Source: Rhodopirellula islandica (GTDB taxonomy: Bacteria > Planctomycetota > Planctomycetia > Pirellulales > Pirellulaceae). Taken from it: a stretch of DNA of 53,131 bases. The translations under genes were made by a program, and so were the position numbers. The DNA lies in the NCBI RefSeq assembly GCF_001027925.1, contig NZ_LECT01000002.1, forward strand, positions 1 through 53,131, in the 5' to 3' direction. The notes below the pieces were generated by a model. It did not search any database and was not told the DNA's origin. It was given only the letters and a program-made list of their open reading frames with translations. The stretch's first letter is position 1, and each line of letters starts with the position of its first letter. Positions 44,749 through 53,131 of the stretch are shown here, piece after piece.

Positions 44749-45642
44749 ATGAAATTCCCACCGACATTACCGCTGTTGATCGCGCTCCTTCTGATGGCGA
44801 CGCCCGCGATGGCGAAGACCGAACAAGTCGCCATGCCTGGCGCCACCGCGGAGGTTTACAAAACCGCTTCCGGCGACGATCTGTTCATCTACCGTTTTGA
44901 CCCAGAAGGTCACGCCCCCGCGAAAGACAAGCGACCGGCGGCGGTGTTCTTCTTTGGAGGCGGATGGAACGGCGGCAAGGTGAGTCAATTGGCACCGCAA
45001 AGTCGCTACCTGGCCTCTCGCGGTATCGTTGCCTTTGTGGCCGACTATCGCGTCAAGAGCCGCCAGAAAGTCACTCCCGATGCCTGCGTGGAAGACGGCA
45101 AGTCAGCCATCCGCTGGGTTCGTCAAAACTCGCAGCGATTGGGTATCGATCCTGAGCAAATCATTGCGGGCGGCGGCTCCGCGGGCGGGCACGTGGCCGC
45201 GGCAGCCGGTTTCTGCGAAGGCTTTGAAGCGGAAGGAGAAGATCATTCCGTCTCTTCCAAACCGAACGCGTTGGTCTTGTTCAACCCGGTTTACGACAAC
45301 GCGAAAGAGGGTGGGTATGGCTACGACCGGATCCAAGAGTGGTTCCCCGCGATCTCGCCCGCTCACAACATCACGCCGGATGATCCGCCGGCGATCGTGT
45401 TTCTGGGCACCAAAGACCAACACGTTCCTGTCGCCACCGCAGAAGCCTTTCGCGACAAGATGATCGCGGCGGGCATCCCAACAGAACTCCATTTGTACGA
45501 AGGCCAACCGCACGGGTTCTTCAATCCCAAACGAGGCGGTTTCAACGACACGCTGGCCAAGACCGATCAATTCCTGGTGAAACTGGGATACCTCACCGGA
45601 CCAGTCAACCATCAACGGATCGAGGCACTCAATGTCAAATGA
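44749..45642 (+). CDS. Secreted alpha/beta hydrolase (acetyl-esterase-like)
   Basis: A 297-residue esterase/lipase family protein. The signal peptide (about 1-22) ends at PAMAKTE. An oxyanion segment FFGGGWNGG (69-76), nucleophile Ser144 in GGGSAGGH, Asp in LGTKDQHVPV near 230, and His in GQPHGFFN near 263 make a complete triad. It is shorter than the EF-hand homologue and has no calcium domain. It probably deacylates a glycan or its oligomers. The end overlaps the sialate O-acetylesterase start by 11 bp, so the two are translationally coupled and probably act on the same substrate. Confidence 0.88.
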   Translation: MKFPPTLPLLIALLLMATPAMAKTEQVAMPGATAEVYKTASGDDLFIYRFDPEGHAPAKDKRPAAVFFFGGGWNGGKVSQLAPQSRYLASRGIVAFVADYRVKSRQKVTPDACVEDGKSAIRWVRQNSQRLGIDPEQIIAGGGSAGGHVAAAAGFCEGFEAEGEDHSVSSKPNALVLFNPVYDNAKEGGYGYDRIQEWFPAISPAHNITPDDPPAIVFLGTKDQHVPVATAEAFRDKMIAAGIPTELHLYEGQPHGFFNPKRGGFNDTLAKTDQFLVKLGYLTGPVNHQRIEALNVK

Positions 45643-47191
45643 CCAACCCGCCATGCGGCACCGTTCGCCAAGTCACCTGGTGCGTCTCGCAATCGTCGCC
45701 GGATGCTTTCTGTTGTCGTATCCCGCCACTGCGATGGCCGATCTGTCGGTCGCATCGCCGTTCACCGACAACGCGGTGCTGCAACAAAAGATGCTGGTTC
45801 CGGTTTGGGGATCGGCTGATCCTGGGACGGCGATCACGGTGGAGTTTGATGGACAAAAACAGCAGTCCGTCGCCGACGCCGATGGAACCTGGAAAGTTCA
45901 ACTGAATCCGATGCCTGCCAGTGCAGAACCACAAACACTGCAGGTCTCCAGCTCCACCACCACGGTTTCGTTCACCAATGTTGTCGTTGGCGAAGTCTGG
46001 ATTTGTTCCGGGCAATCCAACATGCAATTCTCAACCGCAGCGGTTCCTGAAATCCAATCTTTGGCCGCCAGCTCAGAGAACATTCGATGCTTCGAAGTGA
46101 AACGAACCGTCGCGATGACCGAGCAAGATCGCTTGGAAGGCAAATGGACGGAGCAGCCGCCCAATAGCGCCGTCGCGTTTTCGTTTGCTCACTTCTTGGA
46201 ACAAGCCGGCGACGTTCCGGTGGGCATTGTGTTGGCGTGTTGGGGCAGTTCATCGATCGAAGCCTGGATGCCGAGAGAGATGTCCGACACCGTGCCACAT
46301 TTCAAGACGATGATGGACGAGTTCGATGCGGACACGGACACCCAAGATCGGATCGCTTCCATTCTGAATGGCAAGAAACCCTGGAGCCGAGCCGACGACA
46401 TCTTCCTGCGTCGCCAATCGAACATTCTCTACAACGCGATGATTCATCCGTTGGTGCCTTACGCTAGCCGAGGGCTGGTGTGGTACCAAGGCGAACGAAA
46501 CACCCAGTCGATGTTTGGGATGTCAAAGGAGCCCTGGTTTTCACGCCACTCGGGGATCCTGAAATATGGCCCCACCTTGAAGGCCTGGATTGAACGCTAC
46601 CGAAAGGAGTGGGGCAACGAGGACATGCACTTCCTGGTCGTGATGTTGCCCGGCTATTTCAAACCGCTGCCGACAGGCCCGCAAATGGGCCCCGAACATC
46701 CGAGCACTCACTCGTGGGCTTGGATGCGAGAGTCGCAGTTGCAATCACTGGAACTGCCTCACACTTCCGTCGTCAACACCATCGACTTGGGTGATCTCAA
46801 AAACATTCATCCCAAGGACAAACTGCCCATCGGCCAGCGACTGGCACTACTGGCGGCTCGCGAGACATTGGGCCAGACCATCGAGGCAGAGGGTCCCAAA
46901 ATGCAACGCGTCGAAGTGCTGGACGATCGGTTGGTGGTCCACTTCGAACATGCCGGCGGCCTGCGGACTCTCGATGGAAACGCCCCCACCGGATTTTGGT
47001 TGTCAGACGATTCACAAAAATGGGTTCCCGCAACCGCTGAACTGCGGGGTCAAACCGTGGTGCTGAGTTCATCTGAACTGACGCACCCGCTCTATGTTCG
47101 CTACGCATTCGCGGGCAAACCCAAAGTGAACCTGGTCAACGCGGCCAAGCTTCCCGCTTCCCCCTTCCGCACCGACTCTTTCCAGCCGTGA
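45632..47191 (+). CDS. Sialate O-acetylesterase-like SGNH hydrolase, secreted
   Basis: A 519-residue protein with a signal peptide (about 12-36) ending TAMADLSV. After a beta-rich N-terminal part (LSVASPFTDNAVLQQ; DGTWKVQL) comes the SGNH nucleophile Ser127 in WICSGQSNM. VLACWGSSSIEAW and GLVWYQGERNT supply further blocks, and a late Asp-x-x-His-type motif occurs near GDLKNIHPKDKLP (about residue 390). The family removes O-acetyl groups from sialic acid in animals; bacterial relatives act on acetylated plant or algal glycans. In this cluster a glycan acetylesterase role is more likely. The C-terminus ends 20 bp before the preferred start of the double sulfatase. Confidence 0.9.
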   Translation: MSNDQPAMRHRSPSHLVRLAIVAGCFLLSYPATAMADLSVASPFTDNAVLQQKMLVPVWGSADPGTAITVEFDGQKQQSVADADGTWKVQLNPMPASAEPQTLQVSSSTTTVSFTNVVVGEVWICSGQSNMQFSTAAVPEIQSLAASSENIRCFEVKRTVAMTEQDRLEGKWTEQPPNSAVAFSFAHFLEQAGDVPVGIVLACWGSSSIEAWMPREMSDTVPHFKTMMDEFDADTDTQDRIASILNGKKPWSRADDIFLRRQSNILYNAMIHPLVPYASRGLVWYQGERNTQSMFGMSKEPWFSRHSGILKYGPTLKAWIERYRKEWGNEDMHFLVVMLPGYFKPLPTGPQMGPEHPSTHSWAWMRESQLQSLELPHTSVVNTIDLGDLKNIHPKDKLPIGQRLALLAARETLGQTIEAEGPKMQRVEVLDDRLVVHFEHAGGLRTLDGNAPTGFWLSDDSQKWVPATAELRGQTVVLSSSELTHPLYVRYAFAGKPKVNLVNAAKLPASPFRTDSFQP

Positions 47192-47211
47192 CCTCATCCC
47201 GGCCCAAGCAA

Positions 47212-50208
47212 ATGCCTCTCATGAATTCATCTCCGATCCCTCTTTGCGCTGCCGCATTGGTGCTGCTGATTGCCAGCGTCACATCCGTCGCAGCGGAGCG
47301 TCCACCCAACGTCGTACTGATTTTTGTTGACGACCTCGGCTACGGGGACCTGAGTTGCTATGGAGCAACGAAACTATCGACACCGAACATTGATCAACTT
47401 GCCTCGGAAGGACGTCGGTTCACCGACGCCCACTCCGCATCCGCGGTCTGCACGCCTTCGCGGTACGGGCTGCTCACCGGCCAGTACCCACTTCGCGCGA
47501 TGGGAGGTCAAGGAGTCTGGGGCCCGCTGCCAACGACCTCCGGTTTGATCATCGACACGAACACGCAGACGATCGGAAAGGTCTTCAAGGACAAAGGCTA
47601 CGCGACAGCCTGTCTCGGGAAATGGCATCTGGGATTCAAAGAAGAACCGAACGATTGGCAAGTGCCACTGCGGCCGGGACCTCAGGACGTCGGGTTTGAT
47701 CACTACTTTGGTGTTCCCTTGGTCAACAGCGGCAGCCCCTACGTCTATGTCAACGATGACAGCATCTTCGGATACGATCCAAACGATCCGTTGGTGTACG
47801 GAGGCAAACCCGTGTCCCCCACGCCCACGTTTCCTGCAGAAGCGTCCATCAAGAGCCCCAACCGATTCAGCGGTGCTCTCAAGGCTCACGAAATCTACGA
47901 CGACGAGAAAACAGGCACGCTCCTGACGGAACGCGCGGTGAAGTGGATCAGTGAAAAGAAAGACGATCCGTTCTTTCTGTATTTCGCCACTCCCAACATT
48001 CATCACCCATTCACCCCGGCGCCCCGTTTCAAGGGCACCAGCCAGTGCGGCCTCTACGGCGATTTTGTCCATGAGTTGGACTGGATGGTCGGCGAGATAG
48101 TGAATTCGCTCGAAGACAATGGCCTGACTGACAACACGCTGGTTCTCTTCACCAGCGACAACGGTGCCATGCTCAACCGAGCAGGACGCGATGCAATCCA
48201 AGCCGGGCATCAACCCAATGGCGAATTGTTGGGGTTCAAGTTCGGCGTCTGGGAAGGCGGGCACCGCGTTCCCTTGATCGCGAAATGGCCGGGCAAAATC
48301 AAACCGGGAACTCAGTCCGATCAACTGATCAGCCAAGTCGACCTGTTTGCCACGTTTTCGGCGCTGACCGAGCAGGAGATGCCATCGTCGGAGCAGAAAG
48401 ACAGCATCAACATGTTGCCTGCGTTGCTGGATGAACCCAGCGAACCCTTGCGGACGGAGTTGGTCCTCGCACCACGCCAGCCACGCAACTTGGCCGTTCG
48501 CAAAGGCAAGTGGCTGTACATCGGCGCCCGTGGCAGCGGCGGATTCAACGGTTCCAAACCCCAGCATCACGCTTGGGGAGGTCCCGCCGCGGTTCAGTTC
48601 TCCGGCCATAAAAACAGCGACATTGAAAACGGTCGCCTCAAGAAGGATGCTCCTCCCGCTCAGCTATACGATTTGGAAAAGGACCGATCCCAGACCACCA
48701 ATGTGTATCGGGAACATCCCGAGGTCGTGGAAGAAATGAAAACGCTATTGGAGTCCTATCGTCCCAAGAAGGGATCCCAAGGCACGCGGCAAAAGAAACC
48801 GTCGCCCAAGAAGAAACCCCAAGCCGCAAAGCAACCTCCGTCCCCCACCGCGTCCGTTTCGCCGGCAGGTCGCGGGACAACAGCGGGAACGACCAAGCCC
48901 AACTTCGTCGTCATTTTCGCGGATGATCTCGGTTACGGTGATATCAGTTGCTACGATTCATCGGGCGTGAAGACGCCTCACCTCGATGCACTCGCCGAAG
49001 AAGGTTTTCGCAGCACGGACTTTTTCGTCCCTGCCAACGTGTGCAGTCCTTCTCGCGCCGCTCTGCTGACCGGTCGCTACCCGATGCGATGTGGCATGCC
49101 CGTGGCCCGCAACGAAAACGTCGCGAAATACCAAGACTACGGTTTTGCCCCGGAGGAACTCACGATCCCCGAACTGCTGCATCCCGCTGGCTATCGTTCG
49201 TTGATGGTGGGCAAGTGGCACTTGGGCATGGAAGTGGAAGGTTCGCACCCGCTCGACGCCGGTTTCGATGAATACCTTGGAATCCCCAGCAACTACGAAC
49301 CACGGCGAGGCAAGAATCACAACACCCTGTATCGCGGCAAAGCGGTGGAGCAAGAAAACGTACCCTGCGAAGTGCTGACGAAACGCTACACCGATGAAGT
49401 CATCGAGTTCATCGATCGACAACAAGACGATCCGTTCTTCATCTATGTATCGCATCACATCGTGCACAACCCGTTGCGTCCCAGCAAAGACTTTGTTGGC
49501 ACATCTGAAAAAGGCAAGTACGGCGACTTCATCAAAGAACTGGATCACAGCACCGGCCGAATCATGCAAGCGATTCGCGATGCCGGGATCGACGAGAACA
49601 CGTTGGTGGTGTTCACATCCGACAACGGCCCCACGCGAAATGGATCCGCCGGCGGATTGAACGGTGGCAAGTACTGCACGATGGAAGGCGGGCACCGCGT
49701 GCCGGGGATCTTCCGTTGGCCAAGCAAGATCGCACCCAACCAAGTTTCGGACGTCACGCTGACCAGCATGGATCTGCTGCCGCTGTTCTGTGGACTCGCC
49801 GGAGTTCAGCCACCGGATGATCGCAAGCTGGATGGCAAGAACATCCTGCCGATCCTGATCGGCAAAGACAACCAATCACCGCACCCGTTTCTCTGCTACT
49901 ACAACGGCACCAATCTGCAAGCCGTCCGAGAAGGCAACTGGAAACTGCATCTTCCCCGCACGACGGACGACCAACCCTTCTGGTCGAAGAAGCCCGACAA
50001 AACGAAAGGCTTTGTGACACTCAAAAAGCCACAGCTGTTCAACCTGGATCGCGACGTGAACGAAAAGCAAAACGTCGCGGATCGTCATCCCGAGATTGTC
50101 GCCCGCCTGCAAAGCCAAGCCGAACGGATTCGAAACGAACTCGGTGACGTTCACACAACCGGAACCGATCAACGAAACATCAATCTGGTTGCCCCGCAGG
50201 AACGCTGA
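47212..50208 (+). CDS. Double sulfatase: two complete S1 sulfatase domains in one chain
   Basis: A 998-residue protein with two full sulfatase modules. The signal peptide (about 1-28) ends SVAAERPP. Module 1 has LIFVDDLGYGDLSCYG, the formylglycine motif CTPSR (Cys80), GKWHLGF and FTSDNGAML. A Lys/Pro/Ala-rich linker of about 50 residues (near 520-565) follows. Module 2 then begins with VVIFADDLGYGDISCYD, CSPSR (Cys611), GKWHLGM and FTSDNGPTRNG. Both active sites look intact. The modules are only moderately alike, so they may remove sulfate from different positions. The start is ATG 47212 or 47221; a GTG at 47188 would overlap the previous stop. A frameshift-free fusion of this type is unusual. 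Confidence 0.93.
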   Translation: MPLMNSSPIPLCAAALVLLIASVTSVAAERPPNVVLIFVDDLGYGDLSCYGATKLSTPNIDQLASEGRRFTDAHSASAVCTPSRYGLLTGQYPLRAMGGQGVWGPLPTTSGLIIDTNTQTIGKVFKDKGYATACLGKWHLGFKEEPNDWQVPLRPGPQDVGFDHYFGVPLVNSGSPYVYVNDDSIFGYDPNDPLVYGGKPVSPTPTFPAEASIKSPNRFSGALKAHEIYDDEKTGTLLTERAVKWISEKKDDPFFLYFATPNIHHPFTPAPRFKGTSQCGLYGDFVHELDWMVGEIVNSLEDNGLTDNTLVLFTSDNGAMLNRAGRDAIQAGHQPNGELLGFKFGVWEGGHRVPLIAKWPGKIKPGTQSDQLISQVDLFATFSALTEQEMPSSEQKDSINMLPALLDEPSEPLRTELVLAPRQPRNLAVRKGKWLYIGARGSGGFNGSKPQHHAWGGPAAVQFSGHKNSDIENGRLKKDAPPAQLYDLEKDRSQTTNVYREHPEVVEEMKTLLESYRPKKGSQGTRQKKPSPKKKPQAAKQPPSPTASVSPAGRGTTAGTTKPNFVVIFADDLGYGDISCYDSSGVKTPHLDALAEEGFRSTDFFVPANVCSPSRAALLTGRYPMRCGMPVARNENVAKYQDYGFAPEELTIPELLHPAGYRSLMVGKWHLGMEVEGSHPLDAGFDEYLGIPSNYEPRRGKNHNTLYRGKAVEQENVPCEVLTKRYTDEVIEFIDRQQDDPFFIYVSHHIVHNPLRPSKDFVGTSEKGKYGDFIKELDHSTGRIMQAIRDAGIDENTLVVFTSDNGPTRNGSAGGLNGGKYCTMEGGHRVPGIFRWPSKIAPNQVSDVTLTSMDLLPLFCGLAGVQPPDDRKLDGKNILPILIGKDNQSPHPFLCYYNGTNLQAVREGNWKLHLPRTTDDQPFWSKKPDKTKGFVTLKKPQLFNLDRDVNEKQNVADRHPEIVARLQSQAERIRNELGDVHTTGTDQRNINLVAPQER

Positions 50209-50271
50209 ACCGTTGCCCGACTCAGCCGCAACCAAATTCACCTCACTCGAAAAAACACCTTGAAAACCAAC

Positions 50272-51246
50272 ATGCAAAAACTCTTTCTCCCTGCTCTCCT
50301 CGTGATCCTGGCGAGCTCCGCCCACGCTGATTCGCCCGATGCACCGACTGTCGTTGTCACGCACTCGGCCGTCGAGGGCATTGGTGCCGACCCCGGTGTC
50401 ATGCGTCGCGACCCCAGCGACATCATCCAAGTCGATGACCTCTTCTACGTGTGGTATTCGAAAGGAAAGATCTCACCGGGATACGACGCCACGATCTGGT
50501 ACGCGACGTCGAAGGACGGTCACCAGTGGACCGAAAAAGGCATGGCCCTCGCGAAAGGAGAACCCGGCAGTTGGGAAGGAGCCAGCGTCTTCACGCCCAA
50601 CATCCTGGTCGCTGAAGGACGCTATTGGTTGTTCTACACCGGGACATCCAAGAAGTATGGCAAGGGCTTTCAACCCGATTCAAAAATCGGCATCGCGGTT
50701 TCCGATTCACCCGACGGTCCTTGGGAGCGTCTACCAACCAATCCGGCGCTATCCAACAGCGAAAACCGGGGTGACTTCGACAGTCACCTGGTCGATGATG
50801 CTTGCTTGATCGTCCGCGACGGGAAGATTTGGTTCTACTACAAAGGCCGCCAACTGGGCAAAGGCCCCGGCCAAACCCAAATGGGGTTGGCGATCGCTGA
50901 CAAACCAGAGGGCCCCTACGTGCGTCACGAAGCCAACCCGGTGATCCCGGGGAACCACGAAGTCTTGGTGTGGCCTCAAGGCAAAGGCGTCGCCGCGATG
51001 ATCGGCACGACAGGCCCGAAAGCAATCACGAATTCAATCCTGTATGCCGAAGACGGAATTCACTTCACCAAAACTCACCCATTGAAAAACGGTCCATGGG
51101 CAGGCGGCGCCTACCGGCCGGAAGCGTTCACTGAAAGCGGCAAAGGCCAACTCCCGGATTGGGGCGTCGAAATTGGAAGACCAAAAGGCAAGCAACGCGG
51201 TGGGCTGCCATTCATTCAACGGTTCGATGTCACGGAGAAAAACTGA
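50272..51246 (+). CDS. GH117-like five-bladed beta-propeller glycoside hydrolase, secreted
   Basis: A 324-residue protein with a signal peptide (about 1-19) ending SSAHADS. The fold signature of the GH43/32/117 group is clear. The RRDPSDIIQVDDLFYVWYSK segment carries a candidate base Asp47. The FDSHLVDDACLIVRDGKIWFYYKG block (His172, Asp175-Asp176) and NHEVLVWP block (His229) follow, close to GH117 alpha-1,3-(3,6-anhydro)-L-galactosidases that finish agar oligosaccharides. Close non-GH117 relatives in the same clan cannot be excluded. The ATG at 50272 is preferred over a TTG four codons earlier. The stop lies one base before the next gene. It is the main pointer to a red-algal galactan as substrate. 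Confidence 0.78.
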   Translation: MQKLFLPALLVILASSAHADSPDAPTVVVTHSAVEGIGADPGVMRRDPSDIIQVDDLFYVWYSKGKISPGYDATIWYATSKDGHQWTEKGMALAKGEPGSWEGASVFTPNILVAEGRYWLFYTGTSKKYGKGFQPDSKIGIAVSDSPDGPWERLPTNPALSNSENRGDFDSHLVDDACLIVRDGKIWFYYKGRQLGKGPGQTQMGLAIADKPEGPYVRHEANPVIPGNHEVLVWPQGKGVAAMIGTTGPKAITNSILYAEDGIHFTKTHPLKNGPWAGGAYRPEAFTESGKGQLPDWGVEIGRPKGKQRGGLPFIQRFDVTEKN

Positions 51247-51247
51247 G

Positions 51248-52498
51248 ATGAAGAACACAACTTTCACAACTTTCACAACGTTTGCAGGTTTGGTGGTAGC
51301 AGCCATGAGTCTCTTTCCTGAATCAGCCACCGCGGTGGACGGGTTCGCCGATGATGTGGCGTTCATGAAAGAACACACCGATGTGGTTCTGCTGCATCAC
51401 GGTGATGCAGCGGTCGCCGTGGCGCCGGCCTACCAAGGCCGAGTGATGACCAGCACCTTTGATCGCAACACCGGCCCAAGCTTTGGCTGGATCAACCGTC
51501 CCGTCATCGAACAAGGTTTCCTTTCGGACGACGAGAGGAAAGGCAAACTCGAAGAGCACATTTACATCTTTGGCGGTGAAGAACGTTTCTGGCTCGGTCC
51601 CGAAGGTGGGCAGTATGGACTGTTCTTCGATCCCGGAACCCAATTCGAGTTCTCGGACTGGACAACGCCTCCGGCGATCGACACCGAGACCTACGAGCTG
51701 GTCGAGCAAACAGACGTCTCCGCCAAATTCAGTCACTCAGCGAAACTGACTAACCACAGTGGCACGAAATTCAACGTCGGTATCGAGCGCACGATCAAGC
51801 TTCTCAGCCCCCAAGAAGCCGCTGACCAATTGCAGGTTGAGTTGGGTGACAATCTTCGCGTCGTGGGTTACGAAACCGACAATCGAATCGCCAACACGGG
51901 CGAGAATCCCTGGAAGAGCGAAACGGGTTTGCTCTCGATTTGGATCCTCGGCATGTACAACCCTTCGCCCACAACAACCGTCGTCATTCCCTTTCGCTCC
52001 GGTGATGAAGAAGAACTCGGCCCCAAGGTCAACGACGCCTACTTTGGCGAGGTCCCGCCGGACTACCTGCGGGTCGAGGAGCAAGAACTGTTCTTCCGTG
52101 GCGATGGAACTCGTCGAGGCAAAATCGGCATCTCCCCAGAACGATCCAAAGGCATTGCCGGCAGTTACGACGCCGCGGGAAAAGTGCTGAACATCGTCAC
52201 CTACAACGTGCAGGACTCGCCGCACGGGTTCGTCAATTCGATGTGGGAAATGCAAGACAAACCCTACGCCGGCGATGTGATCAATTCCTACAACGACGGA
52301 TCGCCCGAGCCGAACAAGCCACCACTCGGTCCGTTCTACGAATTGGAAACGTCCTCACCTGCGGCAGCATTGCCACCTGGTGGCACCATGAAGCACGTGC
52401 AGCGGACGTTCCACATCCACGGCACCGAAGAGGACCTCGAACCACTCGCTCAAAATCTGTTCGGCGTATCGCTGGAGGAGATCAAAACGGCTTTCTAA
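51248..52498 (+). CDS. Secreted DUF6786-like protein of unknown function
   Basis: A 416-residue protein starting at ATG 51248, one base after the GH117-like stop. The signal peptide (about 1-30) ends TAVDGFAD. The body is beta-rich, with aromatic and acidic residues typical of galactose-mutarotase-like or carbohydrate-binding folds. Segments include RVMTSTFDRNTGPSFGWIN, ERFWLGPEGGQYGLFFDPG and AKLTNHSGTKFNVGIERTI. It resembles proteins called DUF6786, found beside glycan-degrading genes, whose activity is unknown to me. The family name is recalled and not verified. As the last gene of the operon it probably handles the same sugar as its neighbour, perhaps as a sugar-binding or epimerising partner. 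Confidence 0.7.
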   Translation: MKNTTFTTFTTFAGLVVAAMSLFPESATAVDGFADDVAFMKEHTDVVLLHHGDAAVAVAPAYQGRVMTSTFDRNTGPSFGWINRPVIEQGFLSDDERKGKLEEHIYIFGGEERFWLGPEGGQYGLFFDPGTQFEFSDWTTPPAIDTETYELVEQTDVSAKFSHSAKLTNHSGTKFNVGIERTIKLLSPQEAADQLQVELGDNLRVVGYETDNRIANTGENPWKSETGLLSIWILGMYNPSPTTTVVIPFRSGDEEELGPKVNDAYFGEVPPDYLRVEEQELFFRGDGTRRGKIGISPERSKGIAGSYDAAGKVLNIVTYNVQDSPHGFVNSMWEMQDKPYAGDVINSYNDGSPEPNKPPLGPFYELETSSPAAALPPGGTMKHVQRTFHIHGTEEDLEPLAQNLFGVSLEEIKTAF

Positions 52499-53131
52499 GC
52501 AGGACGGCAGGGATGATCGGGCATGGAACACTTGTCGCGAAATATTCGCGTGGTTGGTTGATGTCGTCGAGCAGCGTGATGCGAATGCTTGCAGATGGAA
52601 TTGATTGAACGTGGGCTTGGCCGTTGAGGGTTGCCCGACGAAACAGTTGAGGACAACGGTTCTACTCTGATGCGCCGCGTGTCGCTTATTCATCATCCAC
52701 CTCTCCCGAAACGAAGCAGGTCGTGCAGTTTTCTGGTGCTGTATCGCTGGCTGGCGTCTGGGTTTCGCCCCGGACGGGGCCGTCGTGGGAGTTGGGGGCG
52801 TCCCTCGCTCACGCTTTTTGAAGTTGCGCTTTTGCAATCGGTATTGTTGGCCAACGGCCAACATCAACCCACACGTTTTGAATTGAATTTGGCCGTTGGC
52901 CAAAATGGGGCCGTGCTTTACTGCTCCAGGGGCGATGCCCCTGGCTATGTTGAAAAAGGCCGTTGGCCATTGACGGATAAAACGCAACTTCAAAGCTCAC
53001 GCTTTGGGTTGTGGTTGGTGGTCTTGGCCGACACTGACGGGCAAGAGTGCCTTTTTATACCCCACATCTCGAAACACCAAAGATTAGTGTCCGATCAGAG
53101 TGGATTAGTGTTCCGCCAGAGCGGCCAAGGG
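52499..53131. other. 633-bp gene-free right edge with inverted-repeat element
   Basis: No gene is supported. The minus-strand frame 52355-52993 runs through repeat sequence and into the DUF6786-like gene, and is judged spurious. The element at 52807-53005 is listed separately. The last 100 bases hold a short direct repeat (GATTAGTGT at about 53084 and 53104). Confidence 0.5.
52807..53005. repeat. Inverted-repeat element flanked by 11-bp direct repeats
   Basis: GAAGTTGCG (52820-52828) and CGCAACTTC (52983-52991) form the inverted ends. The exact direct repeat GCTCACGCTTT flanks them at 52807-52817 and 52995-53005, like a target-site duplication. The inside holds several TTGGCCAACGGCCAA- and GGCCGTTGGCC-type palindromes and a CCAGGGGC-GAT-GCCCCTGG hairpin at about 52926-52944. 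It is non-coding. Confidence 0.7.

Noticed and set aside
52355..52993. Minus-strand frame of 212 aa at the right edge
   Set aside because: It runs through an inverted-repeat element and into the 3' end of the DUF6786-like gene on the other strand; the peptide reflects repeat sequence.

Overview
The window reads as chromosomal DNA of a marine planctomycete close to Rhodopirellula (Pirellulaceae). The reasons are two DUF1559 proteins with type IV pilin-like N-termini and C-terminal H-x9-DG motifs, a dense block of secreted sulfatases, genes that mostly lack clear Shine-Dalgarno sites, moderately high GC, and long gene-free stretches of inverted and tandem repeats. I see no rRNA, tRNA, CRISPR array, complete insertion sequence or prophage. 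The genus is inferred from gene style, not from a marker gene.

Layout. 1-1000: imperfect 464-bp tandem repeat. 1018-3988 (minus): recQ, a conserved 98-aa protein and an M42-like metallopeptidase. 4134-4244: a palindromic repeat with copies near 19.3, 33.3 and 40.4 kb. 4343-6670: SDR-DUF2867 protein, a MITE-like element and a SOUL protein. 6708-12981: PAP2 phosphatase, DUF1559 protein, BlaI-type repressor, M56 peptidase and a GT2/ArnT-like fusion. Three similar TACTAA-N4-TTAGTA dyads lie in the flanking promoter regions, so this may be one BlaI/M56-controlled envelope regulon. 12982-14390: a repeat-rich stretch without a secure gene. 14391-17961 (minus): a AAA ATPase and subtilisin-like protease pair resembling the IetAS plasmid-stability/phage-defence system. 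18207-18270: a nested hairpin with a GNRA loop. 18747-25039: anchored thioredoxin, a prokaryotic glutamate-receptor-like channel, and a KaiC-like ATPase translationally coupled to a hybrid histidine kinase. 25950-32447: two large secreted proteins of unknown function and a small secreted peptide. 32635-35335: methyltransferase, DUF1559 protein and small lipoprotein.

35340-52498 is a sulfated-polysaccharide utilisation locus. A XylR-like AraC-family regulator is divergent from ten co-directional genes: three single sulfatases, a double-sulfatase fusion, a parallel beta-helix protein, an EF-hand/esterase fusion, a second alpha/beta hydrolase, a sialate O-acetylesterase-like SGNH hydrolase, a GH117-like enzyme and a DUF6786-like protein. 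Nearly all have signal peptides and the spacing is tight, with two overlaps or near-overlaps. Together they suggest desulfation, deacetylation and cleavage of a red-algal galactan-type glycan. The substrate is inferred mainly from the GH117-like member.

The most promising unexplained items are the putative BlaI/M56 envelope regulon, the double sulfatase, the IetAS-like pair in a repeat-bounded island, the two giant secreted proteins at 25.9-31.8 kb, and the dispersed palindromic repeats.
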